Origin: Condylostoma magnum
Taxonomy: Eukaryota; Ciliophora; Heterotrichea; Heterotrichida; Condylostomatidae
Direction of reading: 5' to 3'
DNA length: 35,775 nucleotides
NCBI GenBank assembly: GCA_920105805.1
Contig: CAKKTI010000212.1
Span: 1-35,775, forward strand
The notes beneath the pieces are model-generated. The model was not told the origin of the DNA and did no database searches. It worked only from the letters and a program-made list of their open reading frames with translations. Positions 10,641 to 20,919 of this stretch are shown piece after piece. The first letter of the stretch is position 1. The number at the start of each line of letters is the position of its first letter. The translations under genes and the position numbers were made by a program.

Positions 10641-12296
10641 CACAAAAGTCCAATTTTTTACTTTATTCGCATTAACAGTAATCGAGCTACCATAAACCAG
10701 CTGCTTACTAATATTCTTGCTTGATAATTTCGGAGGAGGAAACTTAGGCATGTCTAGCTCTCTATTCAAAACCCCATCTCAATCAATACCCTCAAAAAAC
10801 GGGTGTCTTTTCACCTCCTCTGCATCTTCCACTCCCGACCCTAGTCTTTTGTCAGGGTTTCTCTACAGCAACTGCCTTATCAAAAACTTAGCCTCAGGAG
10901 AAACCTTCTGAGAAATCTTCAAATTTCCAAAAAGAATATTATGGAACAACTCGTTTCTCTTTTTTGAGTAGTAAGGCGGAATTCCCATCAGCATTTCATA
11001 AAAAACTACTCCTAGTAAATACCAGTCCACAGCTTTTCCGTGTCCTTGTCTTCTGATCATTTCGGGGGCTAAGTAGGCAACAGATCCGCAAAAACTCTTA
11101 GCTCCCTGGTTGTCGAATACACCTTCTTTAGACAGGCCGAAGTCGGTTAGGAGTGCATGGCCGTCTTGGTCTAGAACAACGTTGTCTGGCTTTAAGTCCC
11201 TGAAAATTATATCACGTCTATGGAGTTCTTATAAAGCAAGTATTATTTCACAAAGATATAACCTTGCAACTTACTCACTAAACTTTTTCTAGTTGTGGAG
11301 ATGGTATCCTAGGTCACCGCCTGGGCAGTATTCGTTGATTAAAAATAACTTTTCAGGGGTTTAAAATGCGTAGTTTAAACTTACTATAAAAGGATGACGT
11401 ATATAGCTCATTACATTTCTCTCTGTCAAGGCGTATTTGACTAGATTATTACCTATTATTTTGTCCTTTCTCAGTACTTTCATGGCATATAATTGATTAT
11501 TTTAGTTGTTTTATACTAAATATACAACCCCAAAACTTCCACTTCCAAGTTGATTTATTGGCTCGAAGTTTTCTTATGATATTTGGCCTTTGTTTTGTTA
11601 TGAGGAAAAATTGATTATTAAGTCTTAACACTCCTTACTAGTTGCTAGATCTAAGGGGAGTTTTCCCAGTCGATTTATTACATCTACTTTAGGATTATGC
11701 TTTAGAATAAGTCTTACAATCTTACAATGTGAGTTTTCAACTGCATGATGCAAAGGGGTATAGAAATCTATATCAGTTTGGTCTATATCAGCTCCAGCGT
11801 TTATTAGTAGTTTTGCTATGCCGTAATATCCCTTTATGCAAGCTATATGCAGAGGGGTTCTGTCCATGTGATTTTTAGGGTCTACGAAAGCTTGGTATTA
11901 AATTAGGACATAACACGGCTCTAATAGACCTGAATTAGTGGCTATGTGTAGGGCTGTGAAATCGTTTACTCCTGGTGTGTTTATATCGATTATCTGGCTT
12001 TATAGGAGATATTACATGTCAGTAATATTGTTTTTCTCTACCATATCTGCCAAAATCGACTGTCAGCCTGTAGATTAGGTATTAGTTGCGAATTTTGGTA
12101 CTGCCGTTGGTATTTCTTAGGCTAGCACTGATCCCTCGCATATTGATCCCAGTTGAATGAAGGAATCTTCGTAATCGTCCGCTGTAGTTAATACAAAGGA
12201 ACTACGTTTGTAGTCGGTTGACTAAGAGTCTTGGCTGAGATGATTTTGCTTTGAGGGAATTTCATGAGAAGTTTAATTGTTTAATTTTGGCTCCAT
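10629..12296 (-). CDS. AGC-family protein kinase with N-terminal ankyrin repeats
   Basis: Serine/threonine kinase of 555 aa from ATG 12296 to TAG 10631-10629 (alternative stop TAG 10607-10605). After a polar N-terminus, residues about 80-220 form ankyrin repeats (DFTALHIATNSG, DRTPLHIACIKGYYGIAKLL, FYTPLHHAVENSHCKIV). The kinase domain starts near residue 245: glycine loop LGSGSFGVVY, catalytic Lys in YAMKVL, FRDLKPDN catalytic loop, TDFG, activation loop SFCGSVAYLAPE. The AGC C-tail follows, with RNPDKRLGSG, HPFFEGIDW and an NWTFVSEY sequence at the hydrophobic-motif position. The Trp of GIDW is TGA (10781-10779); this residue is highly conserved in AGC kinases, so the codon must be sense. 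The catalytic loop reads IFRDL, with Phe for Tyr/His of YRD/HRD, acceptable for the family. Ankyrin plus AGC kinase is an uncommon arrangement; the ankyrins probably recruit substrate or anchor the kinase. Confidence 0.9.
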
Positions 12297-12981
12297 GGTT
12301 AATTTTTATTAATTTCATGGGAGACTTTGTGAAGCTTTCTAGGGGATTAAAATGTATTTGATAAAGAGGTTTAGTTTCATTGATTTTTGAGGATGGTTTA
12401 AAAGTTATATGAAATGTCTTGACCAGTAAAATGCTTTTAATAATTATGATGCAATAATATTTGCTTATGGATATATACTTTAAATACAAAAATCATTGTG
12501 GTTGTACTTTAGCTTATTACTTAATTCAATTTATATTAGAATAAAAGAATTGTTTAGAGGTATAGATTATATAATTTAAAATGTTTTTACCCTTTGTAAT
12601 TTTAGTAAAAATTTGCCAAATAATTGAAGGAAATTAGTTCCTTTAACAATCCACTGTAAAGATTTCTTTAGAATACACTTAACTAAATATGGTATAGACA
12701 GTTTATAAGGTTGTATAGATAAAAGAGTTGTTAAACTCTATTAATATTTCCTACATTTACAATAATCAGTTTTCAGTCTAGTTTTGATAAAAGTAAATAT
12801 TAAACTCTTTATAATCATCTACCAAATTAGTATTATATTTATTTTTATGAACAGATAATGTCTTATACATTTTATATTTAATTTAGCTTCTAGTTGAATT
12901 GTTCTACTTTACTTATTATCTGTTATCCACCTATCTTTCATAATTTCCCTACTAACCTTCAATACAATTTCATTACATAAA
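12297..12981. promoter_or_regulatory. Divergent intergenic region
   Basis: 685 bp between the kinase start (minus) and the next plus-strand start. It is strongly AT-rich and likely holds both promoters. No RNA gene, repeat or convincing coding segment was seen. Confidence 0.4.
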
Positions 12982-13515
12982 ATGAAAAGAAATCTAATCC
13001 CTTTAAACAAAGAATACGAGGAATTCAAAGAAACCTCAGATCATATAAAATCCCTTCCTTACTATGATGAAATTCCAGAAACATCCTTCTTCCCGATGCA
13101 AATTAAGCCAACCCAACTTGCAAGACTATCAAATTACACATGCCGAGAAAAAATAACCTAATCATGAGTGTTGGGATTCTTAACTGGCTGATTTCTAGGG
13201 GGAAGGATTTATGTAAAAGTTGTGCACGGCTAAAATGTGAACAAATGGAAATACTTACTAGCCAAAATAAAATGCTCTGCTTTTTATTCATCAGCATTCA
13301 CCTTATTTACTTGCTTGTGAGATAATCAATGTAGTCCTTATAGACTTGGGAGGTATAGAAGCATGTATCCGGATGAAATTTTGAGACATGCTTTAAATGA
13401 GTAGTTTGGACTCTATCAAAACATTGAGCAGATTATGAGGTCAAGAGAACATTTGAATAGGTTTGATTTCTATAGAGAGATAAGGAGTACTTTGGATAGG
13501 CTAAATGAAGATTAA
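12982..13515 (+). CDS. Small membrane protein of unknown function
   Basis: 177 aa from ATG 12982 to TAA 13513-13515, followed at once by a second TAA. I do not recognise the family. The N-terminus is hydrophilic (MKRNLIPLNKEYEEF). One or two hydrophobic segments follow: VLGFLTGWFLGG near residue 63, and SAFTLFTCLW near 105. The C-terminal part is charged and helical, ending REIRSTLDRLNED. Three internal TGA codons (13165, 13189, 13318) give Trp in SWVLG, TGWFL and CLWDN, good positions at membrane edges. The GG next to the first hydrophobic stretch is reminiscent of small mitochondrial inner-membrane proteins, but this is only a guess. The next gene begins 4 nt after the stop, so the two may share a transcript. 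Confidence 0.7.
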
Positions 13516-13519
13516 TAAA

Positions 13520-13921
13520 ATGGAAAATAAAGGAGGAATTTTAGGAGAGGAAGAGGAGAATGTGTAGTAGGATAACTTCTACAAGTCAATTTATAGCAAA
13601 TTGTAAGCAAAGAAAACAATAACAGAAGAGTTTTATCAAGAAAATGTGAATTAATTAGTATCTGCTGACACTTTGTATGAAGATGATATTAGTCTATTGC
13701 AGCATTATTAAAAGAATTTAAGTAAAAGGCATAATTAAACGGATTTAAAGCAATAGGATGTTGAGGAATTTAAAAGGAATAGGGAAAGTTTGGTATTCAG
13801 TGAATCTTAATTCAATACGCTGAAGGTGTAGAAAGGATAGAGGTAAAAGTAGAAACTTAGAGGACTAGAGAAGCTTAAAAGACATATCAAAAATCCTAGT
13901 AAGAAGGTTAAAAGAGAATGA
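13520..13921 (+). CDS. Small charged helical protein, unknown
   Basis: 133 aa from ATG 13520 to TGA 13919-13921. It is unrecognised. The sequence is highly charged and Gln-rich with no membrane segment: acidic N-terminus (ENKGGILGEEEENVQQDNF), helical middle (EEFYQENVNQLVSADTLYE) and a Lys/Arg-rich tail ending KNPSKKVKRE. That tail could be a nuclear or nucleolar signal or an RNA-binding tail. About a dozen Gln codons are TAA/TAG, and no TGA occurs before the proposed stop. The start lies only 4 nt after the stop of the upstream gene, so it is either translated from a shared mRNA or the two transcripts overlap. Reading on through TGA would add a tail unlike the protein before it. Confidence 0.65.
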
Positions 13922-14105
13922 TGGTTAATAATGCTAAACTTATTGTAAATTGTTGTTTAATTTATTATTGTATGATGAAATATCTTGTAATTTATGCAAA
14001 GAAAATGAAAGCAAGGTTATATCAGATAAGTAAGCTTTATTTCTTATTAACACATATTCTTAAATAATTACAAAACTTTATAACACAGAAACTAATAATA
14101 AAAAC

Positions 14106-15173
14106 TTACCTAATCCAATCAGGAGTCAATTGCTGTAGCAATTAGTCGCCCATATATTACTACTCTTCTACTGTCCAATTAAATAGCTCAGGAATACTCT
14201 ATCCATTAGGTAACTCCAAAGATTCACTACGTAGTTCATCAAAATACCCATGTGCTAAAGCTTCGTAAGCAGTCAGTCTAATCTAAGGTGAATACTCTAA
14301 TAACTATGAAACTAAATCAATGATATCTTATGAGGCTTTATACTTAAAAACCTTAGACCATCTAGTTTTCCGTATTTACGGAAATTTAAACTCCTTGTAC
14401 TGCGGATTCATGCTTTAAACTTCCTCTCTAGACGGTGTTCCTTTCATTTTGATTATTTCGACAAGTTAGTCAATATTACTGTATCCTGAGAAAACTGGAG
14501 CTCCTAGAATCATTTCCCCAATAATGCATCCAGCACTTCAAATATCAATAGAGAAATCGTAATTCTGTGATCCAAAAATCAGTTCAGGGGCTCTGTAATA
14601 ACGAGAGCAAATGTATGAAATATTATTCTCCTTTTCATTATATTATTTTGATGAGCCAAAGTCACAAAGCTTTAAGCAGTGAGTTTGTGTATTGAGTAAA
14701 AAGTTTTAGGGCTTTATATCTCTATGTATTATATTTTTCGAATGTAGATATCCAATACTCCTTAGAATCTAGTAAGAGTAAAGCTTTATGTACAACCCAG
14801 GCATTTAGGTTCTAGCCTTTATGAAATGCTGAATTGCTTTATGTAAAGTTTCTGGTAAAAGTTCCATTACGAGATTTAAATAGATTTCATTCTGTTGCAA
14901 ACCCTGAGTATAGAAATAGTTATAAAATTCAATGATATTTGGATGCTACAGATTCCTGATGATAGACAACTCCCTATTCTTATACTGCTTCTCATATAAA
15001 ATCTTCTTTATAGCAACAGTGTTATTATTCTAAATAGTCGTGGCCTCATATACTAAAGCAAATGCACCTTATCCGACAACTCTATCAATACTATAAGTAT
15101 ACTTTTCGTATCTATTTTCCCTATTACCACTTTTGGCTGAATGTTTCCTTTATAAGTTTTAACCTTAAGACAT
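14106..15173 (-). CDS. Glycogen synthase kinase 3 family protein kinase
   Basis: Ser/Thr kinase of 355 aa, from ATG 15173 to TAA 14108-14106. Domain order is complete: glycine loop [11 protein letters not shown] (about 33), catalytic Lys in [35 protein letters not shown], activation loop [13 protein letters not shown] (the regulatory Tyr of GSK3 is in RYYR), then [28 protein letters not shown] and [13 protein letters not shown]. The NP.Y.EFKFP.I segment is diagnostic of GSK3/shaggy. The Trp of DIWSAGC is TGA at 14540-14538; it is near-invariant in CMGC kinases. GSK3 phosphorylates primed substrates in metabolism, cell fate and cilium-length control. The N-terminus is short. Its start codon is 14 bp from that of the divergent tandem-E2 gene. 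The stop context AGG TAA GTT also resembles a splice donor. Confidence 0.93.
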
Positions 15174-15187
15174 AATAAGCTATAAAA
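15174..15187. promoter_or_regulatory. 14-bp gap between divergent start codons
   Basis: Only 14 bp (sequence AATAAGCTATAAAA) separate the proposed start codons of GSK3 (minus) and the tandem-E2 protein (plus). It contains a TATA-like stretch. Either the core promoter is inside the genes and 5' UTRs are almost absent, or the tandem-E2 protein starts at a later Met such as 15480 or 15686. Confidence 0.5.
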
Positions 15188-17404
15188 ATGGACGACTCAC
15201 CTGATTGTGAAATTCCATAGCTATCCGAGTTCCCAAGTAATGACACTGCTCAAGTTGAACCTTAGGAGAAATAATAATAAGAGGAAACCAAAGCAGAAAA
15301 ATCTCTTGCTAAGTAAAAACTTTAAATCCTTGAATAATAAGTGTCTGAAGCTAAAAATTAGGATGAAATAGTTCAAAATTCTTAACTAGAACCCCTCCAA
15401 GTCGTTCGAGTTCTAAATACACTGCATTTTAATCACTATTAACCAATTTCTAAGCCGATTTCTGTAATTTTAAGCGATATGTACTCAGATTCAGAATCTG
15501 ACTCTATGTCCTCTGATGAAAACTACGACTAAAAGCAATCAAAGCTCCAATTAGAACTAGCATCGGATGAGGTTTTAGACTAAGAACATACAACAATTTA
15601 CGACGATTACGGATAAGTACTAAGTGAATATCTTTTCCGTACTTAAAAGGTAATACACGTTGAAAAATCCAACAACTGTGGGAACATGGCCCGACTTAGT
15701 AAGGAGGTTAAAATATTATCTAAAAATTTGCCTTGCAGTAAAGGAGGGTCAATTTTTGTGGTTATGGATGAAGATTATATGACCAGTTTCAGAGCTATTC
15801 TCACTGGGCCTGTAGATACTCCGTACTGCTATGGATTATATGAGTTTTCTATTGAACTGCCAGATAATTTTCCAAATGATCCTCCTACTGTACTAATAGA
15901 AACAACAGGGAACCATCAGGCAAGATTTAATCCTAATTTGTATGATGATGGGTATGTGTGCTTAAGCATTATAAATACTTGGGACGGGGATCCAGAGGAA
16001 AGGTGGAATCCTAATTATAGTAATATTCTACAAGTGCTCATTTCTATATAAAGTTTAGTTATGGATGAATATATTGTACAGAAAGAGCCAGATTACGAGG
16101 ATTTAGATAAGGATTCTAAGGAAAATTAAACGTATTAATGTATAGTAAAATACAATAATATCAAATATGCTATGATTAATTAAATTAGAAATCCTCCAGA
16201 GTACTTTAAAGATGTAATAAGACAGCATTTTGGGCATATTAGGAATGATTTGCTTAATACTGTGCATAAATGGTTAGAAGAAGCTGATATAATTGAGGAG
16301 AAGAAGGTGTTAAATGATCCTGATGGTTTAATATGTGATCATAATTGGAAAACTCTAGAAATCTTTTAGAATATAGGATACAAAACTGCGTTGTAAGAGC
16401 TAGTATGGGAATTAGAACTACTACTAGATAACCTGGATAATCCAGAGGCCGTAAAAATTTAATAAAATGAAAAGAAAACGTTGGAATTAAGTCAACCCTC
16501 AGATGATGATCCTGTTGCTCCTCAAAGCCAATCTGAGTATTTTCAGCAATTAGGCAAACTTCTTATAAATTCCGTAGATTTAAGTACGTAGGATGAAAGT
16601 GAGAATAATTAAGTCCAAATAGAAAACATGCAAAATAAGGCTAAAAGACTAAACACTGAAATAAAAATTCTATCTTAAAATTTGCCATGTGAGAAAGACA
16701 GTGCAATTTTCGTTATATATGATGAGTCTCGGCTTAATCGAATGCAAGCTTTGATTTCAGGCCCTGTTGACACTCCGTATGAGCATGGCTTGTATCTATT
16801 TGATATACAATTCCCAGACACTTACCCCGAAGAGCCTCCAATTGTAAAAATTTTAACAACCGGGGAAGGATAAGTGAGATTTAACCCAAATTTGTATGAT
16901 GATGGATTTGTGTGCTTAAGTATTATCAATACGTGGGAAGGTGAGCCAGAAAGTATGTGAAATCCGTAGTTTTCGAGTATTCAGCAGGTACTTATTTCTA
17001 TTTAGTCACTGGTTATGGATAGCTTGATACTATAAAAAGAGCCTGGATACGAGAATCATGATGCGCTTACGATTGATTCTTAGTTGTATTAATTTTTTGT
17101 GATATATGCTAATATGAAATATGCGATAGCTGATATGATTTAGAATAAGAAAACGGGATTTGAAGATGTAATAAAATCGCATTTTAGCTTAAAAAGGGCT
17201 GATATATTAAGTACAGTTGATAAATGGGTTTAGTAGGCGAGAGAAATTGAAGAAAACCTGCTAAAATTTGAGGATTCAATGGTTATAAGCTAAAATGAGT
17301 ATCTTTATTCTCTGTTTCAGTCTTAAGGAGTTGTAAGTACAATTGAACAAGCAGCTGTTGAAGTGAGAGCTGCATTAGATACTCTTAGTTAGTTAGAATA
17401 TTAG
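15188..17404 (+). CDS. Ubiquitin-conjugating enzyme with two E2 (UBC) domains, BIRC6/UBE2O-like
   Basis: A single frame of about 738 aa runs from ATG 15188; the stop is probably TAG 17402-17404, but 17390 or 17456 are possible. The N-terminal about 165 residues are acidic and Gln/Ser-rich. Two UBC domains follow, each starting LSKEVKILSKNLPC / LNTEIKILSQNLPC. They contain TGPVDTPY.YGLYEF-type strands, FNPNLYDDG and the catalytic Cys: residue 258 (GYVCLSIINTW) and residue 576 (GFVCLSIINTW). The RFNPNLYDDG.VCLSI.NTW...PE..WNP signature and the following SIQSLVMD.....EPGYE segment are those of BIRC6, UBE2O and UBE2Z, not of small E2s. Each UBC domain has a matching helical extension, so the gene arose by internal duplication of a whole unit. 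The second WNP Trp is TGA (16958-16960), TGG in the first copy. It would transfer ubiquitin or a ubiquitin-like modifier from E1 to substrates, possibly as an E2/E3 hybrid. Confidence 0.88.
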
Positions 17405-17550
17405 ATAAACATTTATGGATTAATACCTTTTTACTATCATGATGCTTGTATAAGTTAGTGTTACATTATACTGCCTAAACATTCTTTTGTAATAACTTCA
17501 TATTATTTATGTTCGGATATAAAAGGCTTGAAGACAAAGATTAGAAAGCA

Positions 17551-19026
17551 ATGCCAGGTTTCCAAAAGCTAGAAGAATATACGAGAGACGAAGCCTTTGA
17601 TGATAGGAATTGCTTTTAAAGAACATTTGGATACATGGATATAGGTTCCCTAAGAGGAAGTATAATGACTGTCACCACGACTTCAATAGGCTGTGGTTTC
17701 TTGCTAATGCCTTTTTATATACACGAGCTTGGACTATAAGTAGGACTGGCTGTATAAGTTTTCTTTGGAGTATCTTTCCTTATATTTTACCAAGCATTAG
17801 TATATAGCTGTGATGCTTTACAGTGTTTTGATATAGTTTTGCTAATAAGGGATAAATACGGAGAGTTTTTTGGATGGGTGACTAGATTTACTGTGCTTAT
17901 ATCAACAATGATCATATACACAACTTACATGTCTTTGATAGGATTTCTTTTCACTGATATTTTAAAGGTTTATAAGACTGATCTGATAGATTAGGATGAA
18001 GAAACTATGTATTGGGTAAGATTCGTTGTGATATTAATACTAAATCTAGCTGTTTGGCTTCCTATTGCTTTTAGGCAAAATAAGCAATTCTAAAGTGTTG
18101 GGGTCATTTTAGTGTTTGTATTGATAATTTATTTAATCATTATTTTATTATTCAGAAACTTATATCCTCATAAACTGAAAGCCAAAGAAATACCAGATGG
18201 ACTAGACGGGTTTAGTTATGAGAATCTATACTGTTATATAGGAATTGTTTTAATGTCCTATCACTCCTCACCCTTTATTCCATTTGCTGCAGGATAAATA
18301 AACAGAACATCATACAAAAGATTCACAAAAATAAACATTTTAGGTTAAATGATTCCTATAGTATTTTACCTGGTGTATAGCATTCTAGGGTACTTTAGAT
18401 ACTAACTGGCTGAGCACTCAAAAAACTATAATCAATCACGAGTTTTGCTATTACTTCCCATTTTAGGGGACAAGATAATGCTTACTTTTGGAGTCCTGCT
18501 AACTATAATGTATCTGATTTTCCAAGTTCCTGTTTAGTTTAACATGTTTTTCAAGGTTCTCGAGTAAAGCATCGGAGGGGATATTCCACAACCAAATAGA
18601 TTCCCTTTTCAGTACATTATCATATTCTTCCATTTCACATCTTTTCTGATTGGCCATGCTAATCAAAGCATTGCTCTTATGGTAATGATCCTGGGAACCT
18701 TCTTTATCCCCTTTCTCAGCTTTGTTATTCCTAGTAAGTTTTATTTAGCTCTGATTTTCAGAAAGGTGAATAAAAATGATCTGTATAAAAGTGGGCTAAT
18801 GATTTTATGCTTAGTTTGTTGTGTTATTTCATTGGCAGGAGTGTGGAATCTTTTTGAGTCATCAGACCTTTTAACGGAGTATTTGGATAAGAATATGACA
18901 GAGGAGGCTTAGGAGTTTAGATAATATGATATTATGTCATTTAGTATTCTTTTAATGGGCATAAACGCTATATTAATTTGCAGTATTCTAGCTTATCATC
19001 AAAAAGTGTTAGGTTTTATAATATAA
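17551..19026 (+). CDS. Amino acid permease, AAAP/SLC36-SLC38 type
   Basis: 491 aa from ATG 17551 to TAA 19024-19026 in one unbroken frame. The protein has a cytosolic N-terminus, then GSLRGSIMTVTTTSIGCGFLLMP, the typical first membrane helix of the amino acid/auxin permease family with its unwound Gly-rich centre. About ten further hydrophobic segments follow, including FFGVSFLIFYQALVYS, FGVLLTIMYLIFQVP and a family-like FIPFLSFVIPSKFYL region. These carriers move neutral or cationic amino acids with H+ or Na+ across plasma or lysosomal membranes; substrate cannot be told. All Trp codons are TGG and many Gln are TAA/TAG. The next gene's ATG begins 1 nt after the stop (TAA A ATG). Reading TAA as Gln would run the frame into the next gene, to TGA at 19078. 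Confidence 0.9.
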
Positions 19027-19027
19027 A

Positions 19028-20410
19028 ATGGATCTGATTATAGAATTTCTGCAAACTCCCTTGACACAAAAATCAGCTGATGAATTCCTACAGAATATAA
19101 GCATTGATGACATAATACAAAATATACCCAATCCCCAGGCTACAGAAGCTATTGATAGACTATTTTCTCTCATTAAAATATTTAATCAATTTTTAAGTCA
19201 GTACTCAATAGGACAAATATCCGAGTAGTCAAATAAACCAGCCTTTTAATTTCTTATTTACAAATATTTAGCATATCATAGAGGAACAAATTACCTTCAG
19301 AGTATAAACAACTTATAAGAATTCGCACTTTTTGTATTAAATGGGATTGATCACCCTGAGACTTCAATCTACCAATACTCCCTTAAAACTATTACTTAAA
19401 ATGTAAATTAATTAAGAGAGTTCATTACAAGTCAAGATAATCTAAATAAGTTGATATAAGGACTAAATAACTAAGATACTATTGTGTAAGTCCGATATTT
19501 TGAATTAATCCTAAAATTATCTAATAGTAGTGAAGCTATTTTTGAATGCTTTGAAGAACAAGGTTTAATTGACACTGCCCTTAATTTATATAGAACAGAT
19601 GACATTTTACTTAAACTTGCTATAATAGAAGTTATTGGATTATTTGGGGATAGTATACACTGTAGTTAGAAATTCCTTTTATCAAATACTTTGGTATAAA
19701 TCTAAAATGAAATAAAAGATGAAAATACAGATATATATACATAAAATCACTTGATTACTCTAATAAGCAAAATATATAATCAAACCTAATCTTAAAGTCT
19801 GATAAATGATTCTGTAGTATAACAAATCTCTATAATGCTAGATTCCACGGAGTTATCGGTATTCAACAGTGCTATAACGTCTCTTTGCTATATTTCTAAA
19901 TTACCTGAAGGCGTTAATATTGTGATCCGTAATAAACAGCTTCTCCAGACTCTATAAGAATGCTAAAAATAATCAGTATAAGGAATAAAAGAAGGATTCT
20001 ATCATTTACTAGCTTAAATATTAGAGAATTGCAGTGAAGATTAAATATAAGAAATGCTATAAACAATGGAGTAATTCCCTTAATTGATTTTAAAGCAGTT
20101 GATTGTACCAATTGATTCTATTTTATTACCTTTGCTTAATTGTGGATTATAGTTAACTATGCATAGAATTGGAGCTGAAATTATTCTAAGTAGTAACTAA
20201 GCAAAAGATTGGTTATTAAGTAGATAGAGTGGAAATAGCTCTGATATTTAAAGAATTAAGTATGAAATTAATAAAAATTTATTACATTTTGTCAGAACGC
20301 CTGATTTAAGATAGAAATTCTAACAATATTTGAAAGAAGGTGTTTTTGCTGTTAATCCTTTTGTAGAAGAAGCTATTAGTAAAGCTAATTAGGTTAATTA
20401 ATTATTTTGA
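19028..20410 (+). CDS. PSMD5: 26S proteasome assembly chaperone PSMD5/S5b homologue
   Basis: 460 aa from ATG 19028 to TGA 20408-20410. It is an all-helical, HEAT/ARM-like protein. The last third matches PSMD5: IVPIDSILLPLLN, then HRIGAEIILSSNQAKDWLL, IKYEINKNLLHF and FQQYLKEGVFAVNPF, which parallels the EGPYYVKP end of the animal protein. PSMD5 holds the Rpt1-Rpt2-Rpn1 module during assembly of the proteasome base in the cytosol and is released before the 20S particle docks. Length is close to the usual 500 aa. The end is uncertain: if TGA 20408 is read as Trp, the frame continues 47 codons more (DQYKVFQNGFKLC...) to a TGA TGA pair at 20552. I prefer the earlier stop because the family ends there. 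The start lies 1 nt after the permease stop. Confidence 0.8.
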
Positions 20411-20919
20411 GATTAGTATAAAGTCTTCTAAAATGGATTTAAACTATGTACTAGTTATAACCCCATAATTCCTATAAATTACTCTGAGCTATAGTTGAAT
20501 AAAATAGACAATATACATAAATTATATAGCACACTCTATAAACAATTACTTTGATGAAATAAGTATTGCAATACAAAAAGACTATTTAGTATTGATAACA
20601 AAACGGGAACTTTCTGCTTAAATAATAATTTGTATAAACACGCTTAATTGACATAATTCCACTCTTTCTTAACAAAAAATCACAAATTTAAAGAAGACAA
20701 TTATGTATTTAAATACAACACTTACAGCAATTATACTAAGTAACCTCATCAAGAATACTAAATACTACACTCCCTTAACAACCAAAACATAATATTAAAA
20801 TAACTTCCATCTAACCTTTTAAATCCATTAATTTTCTATTCCACACACATTTTATAACATATTTGATTCCACAATTATATTTCCCTCATATAAAGCATTG
20901 CCCAACCACTCGATAAAAT
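20411..20919. other. AT-rich intergenic region (possible C-terminal extension at its start)
   Basis: The first 147 bases are an in-frame continuation of the PSMD5 frame up to tandem TGA TGA (20552-20557). The rest is AT-rich with no gene, repeat or RNA I can recognise. It must hold the promoter of the phosphatase gene. Confidence 0.4.
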
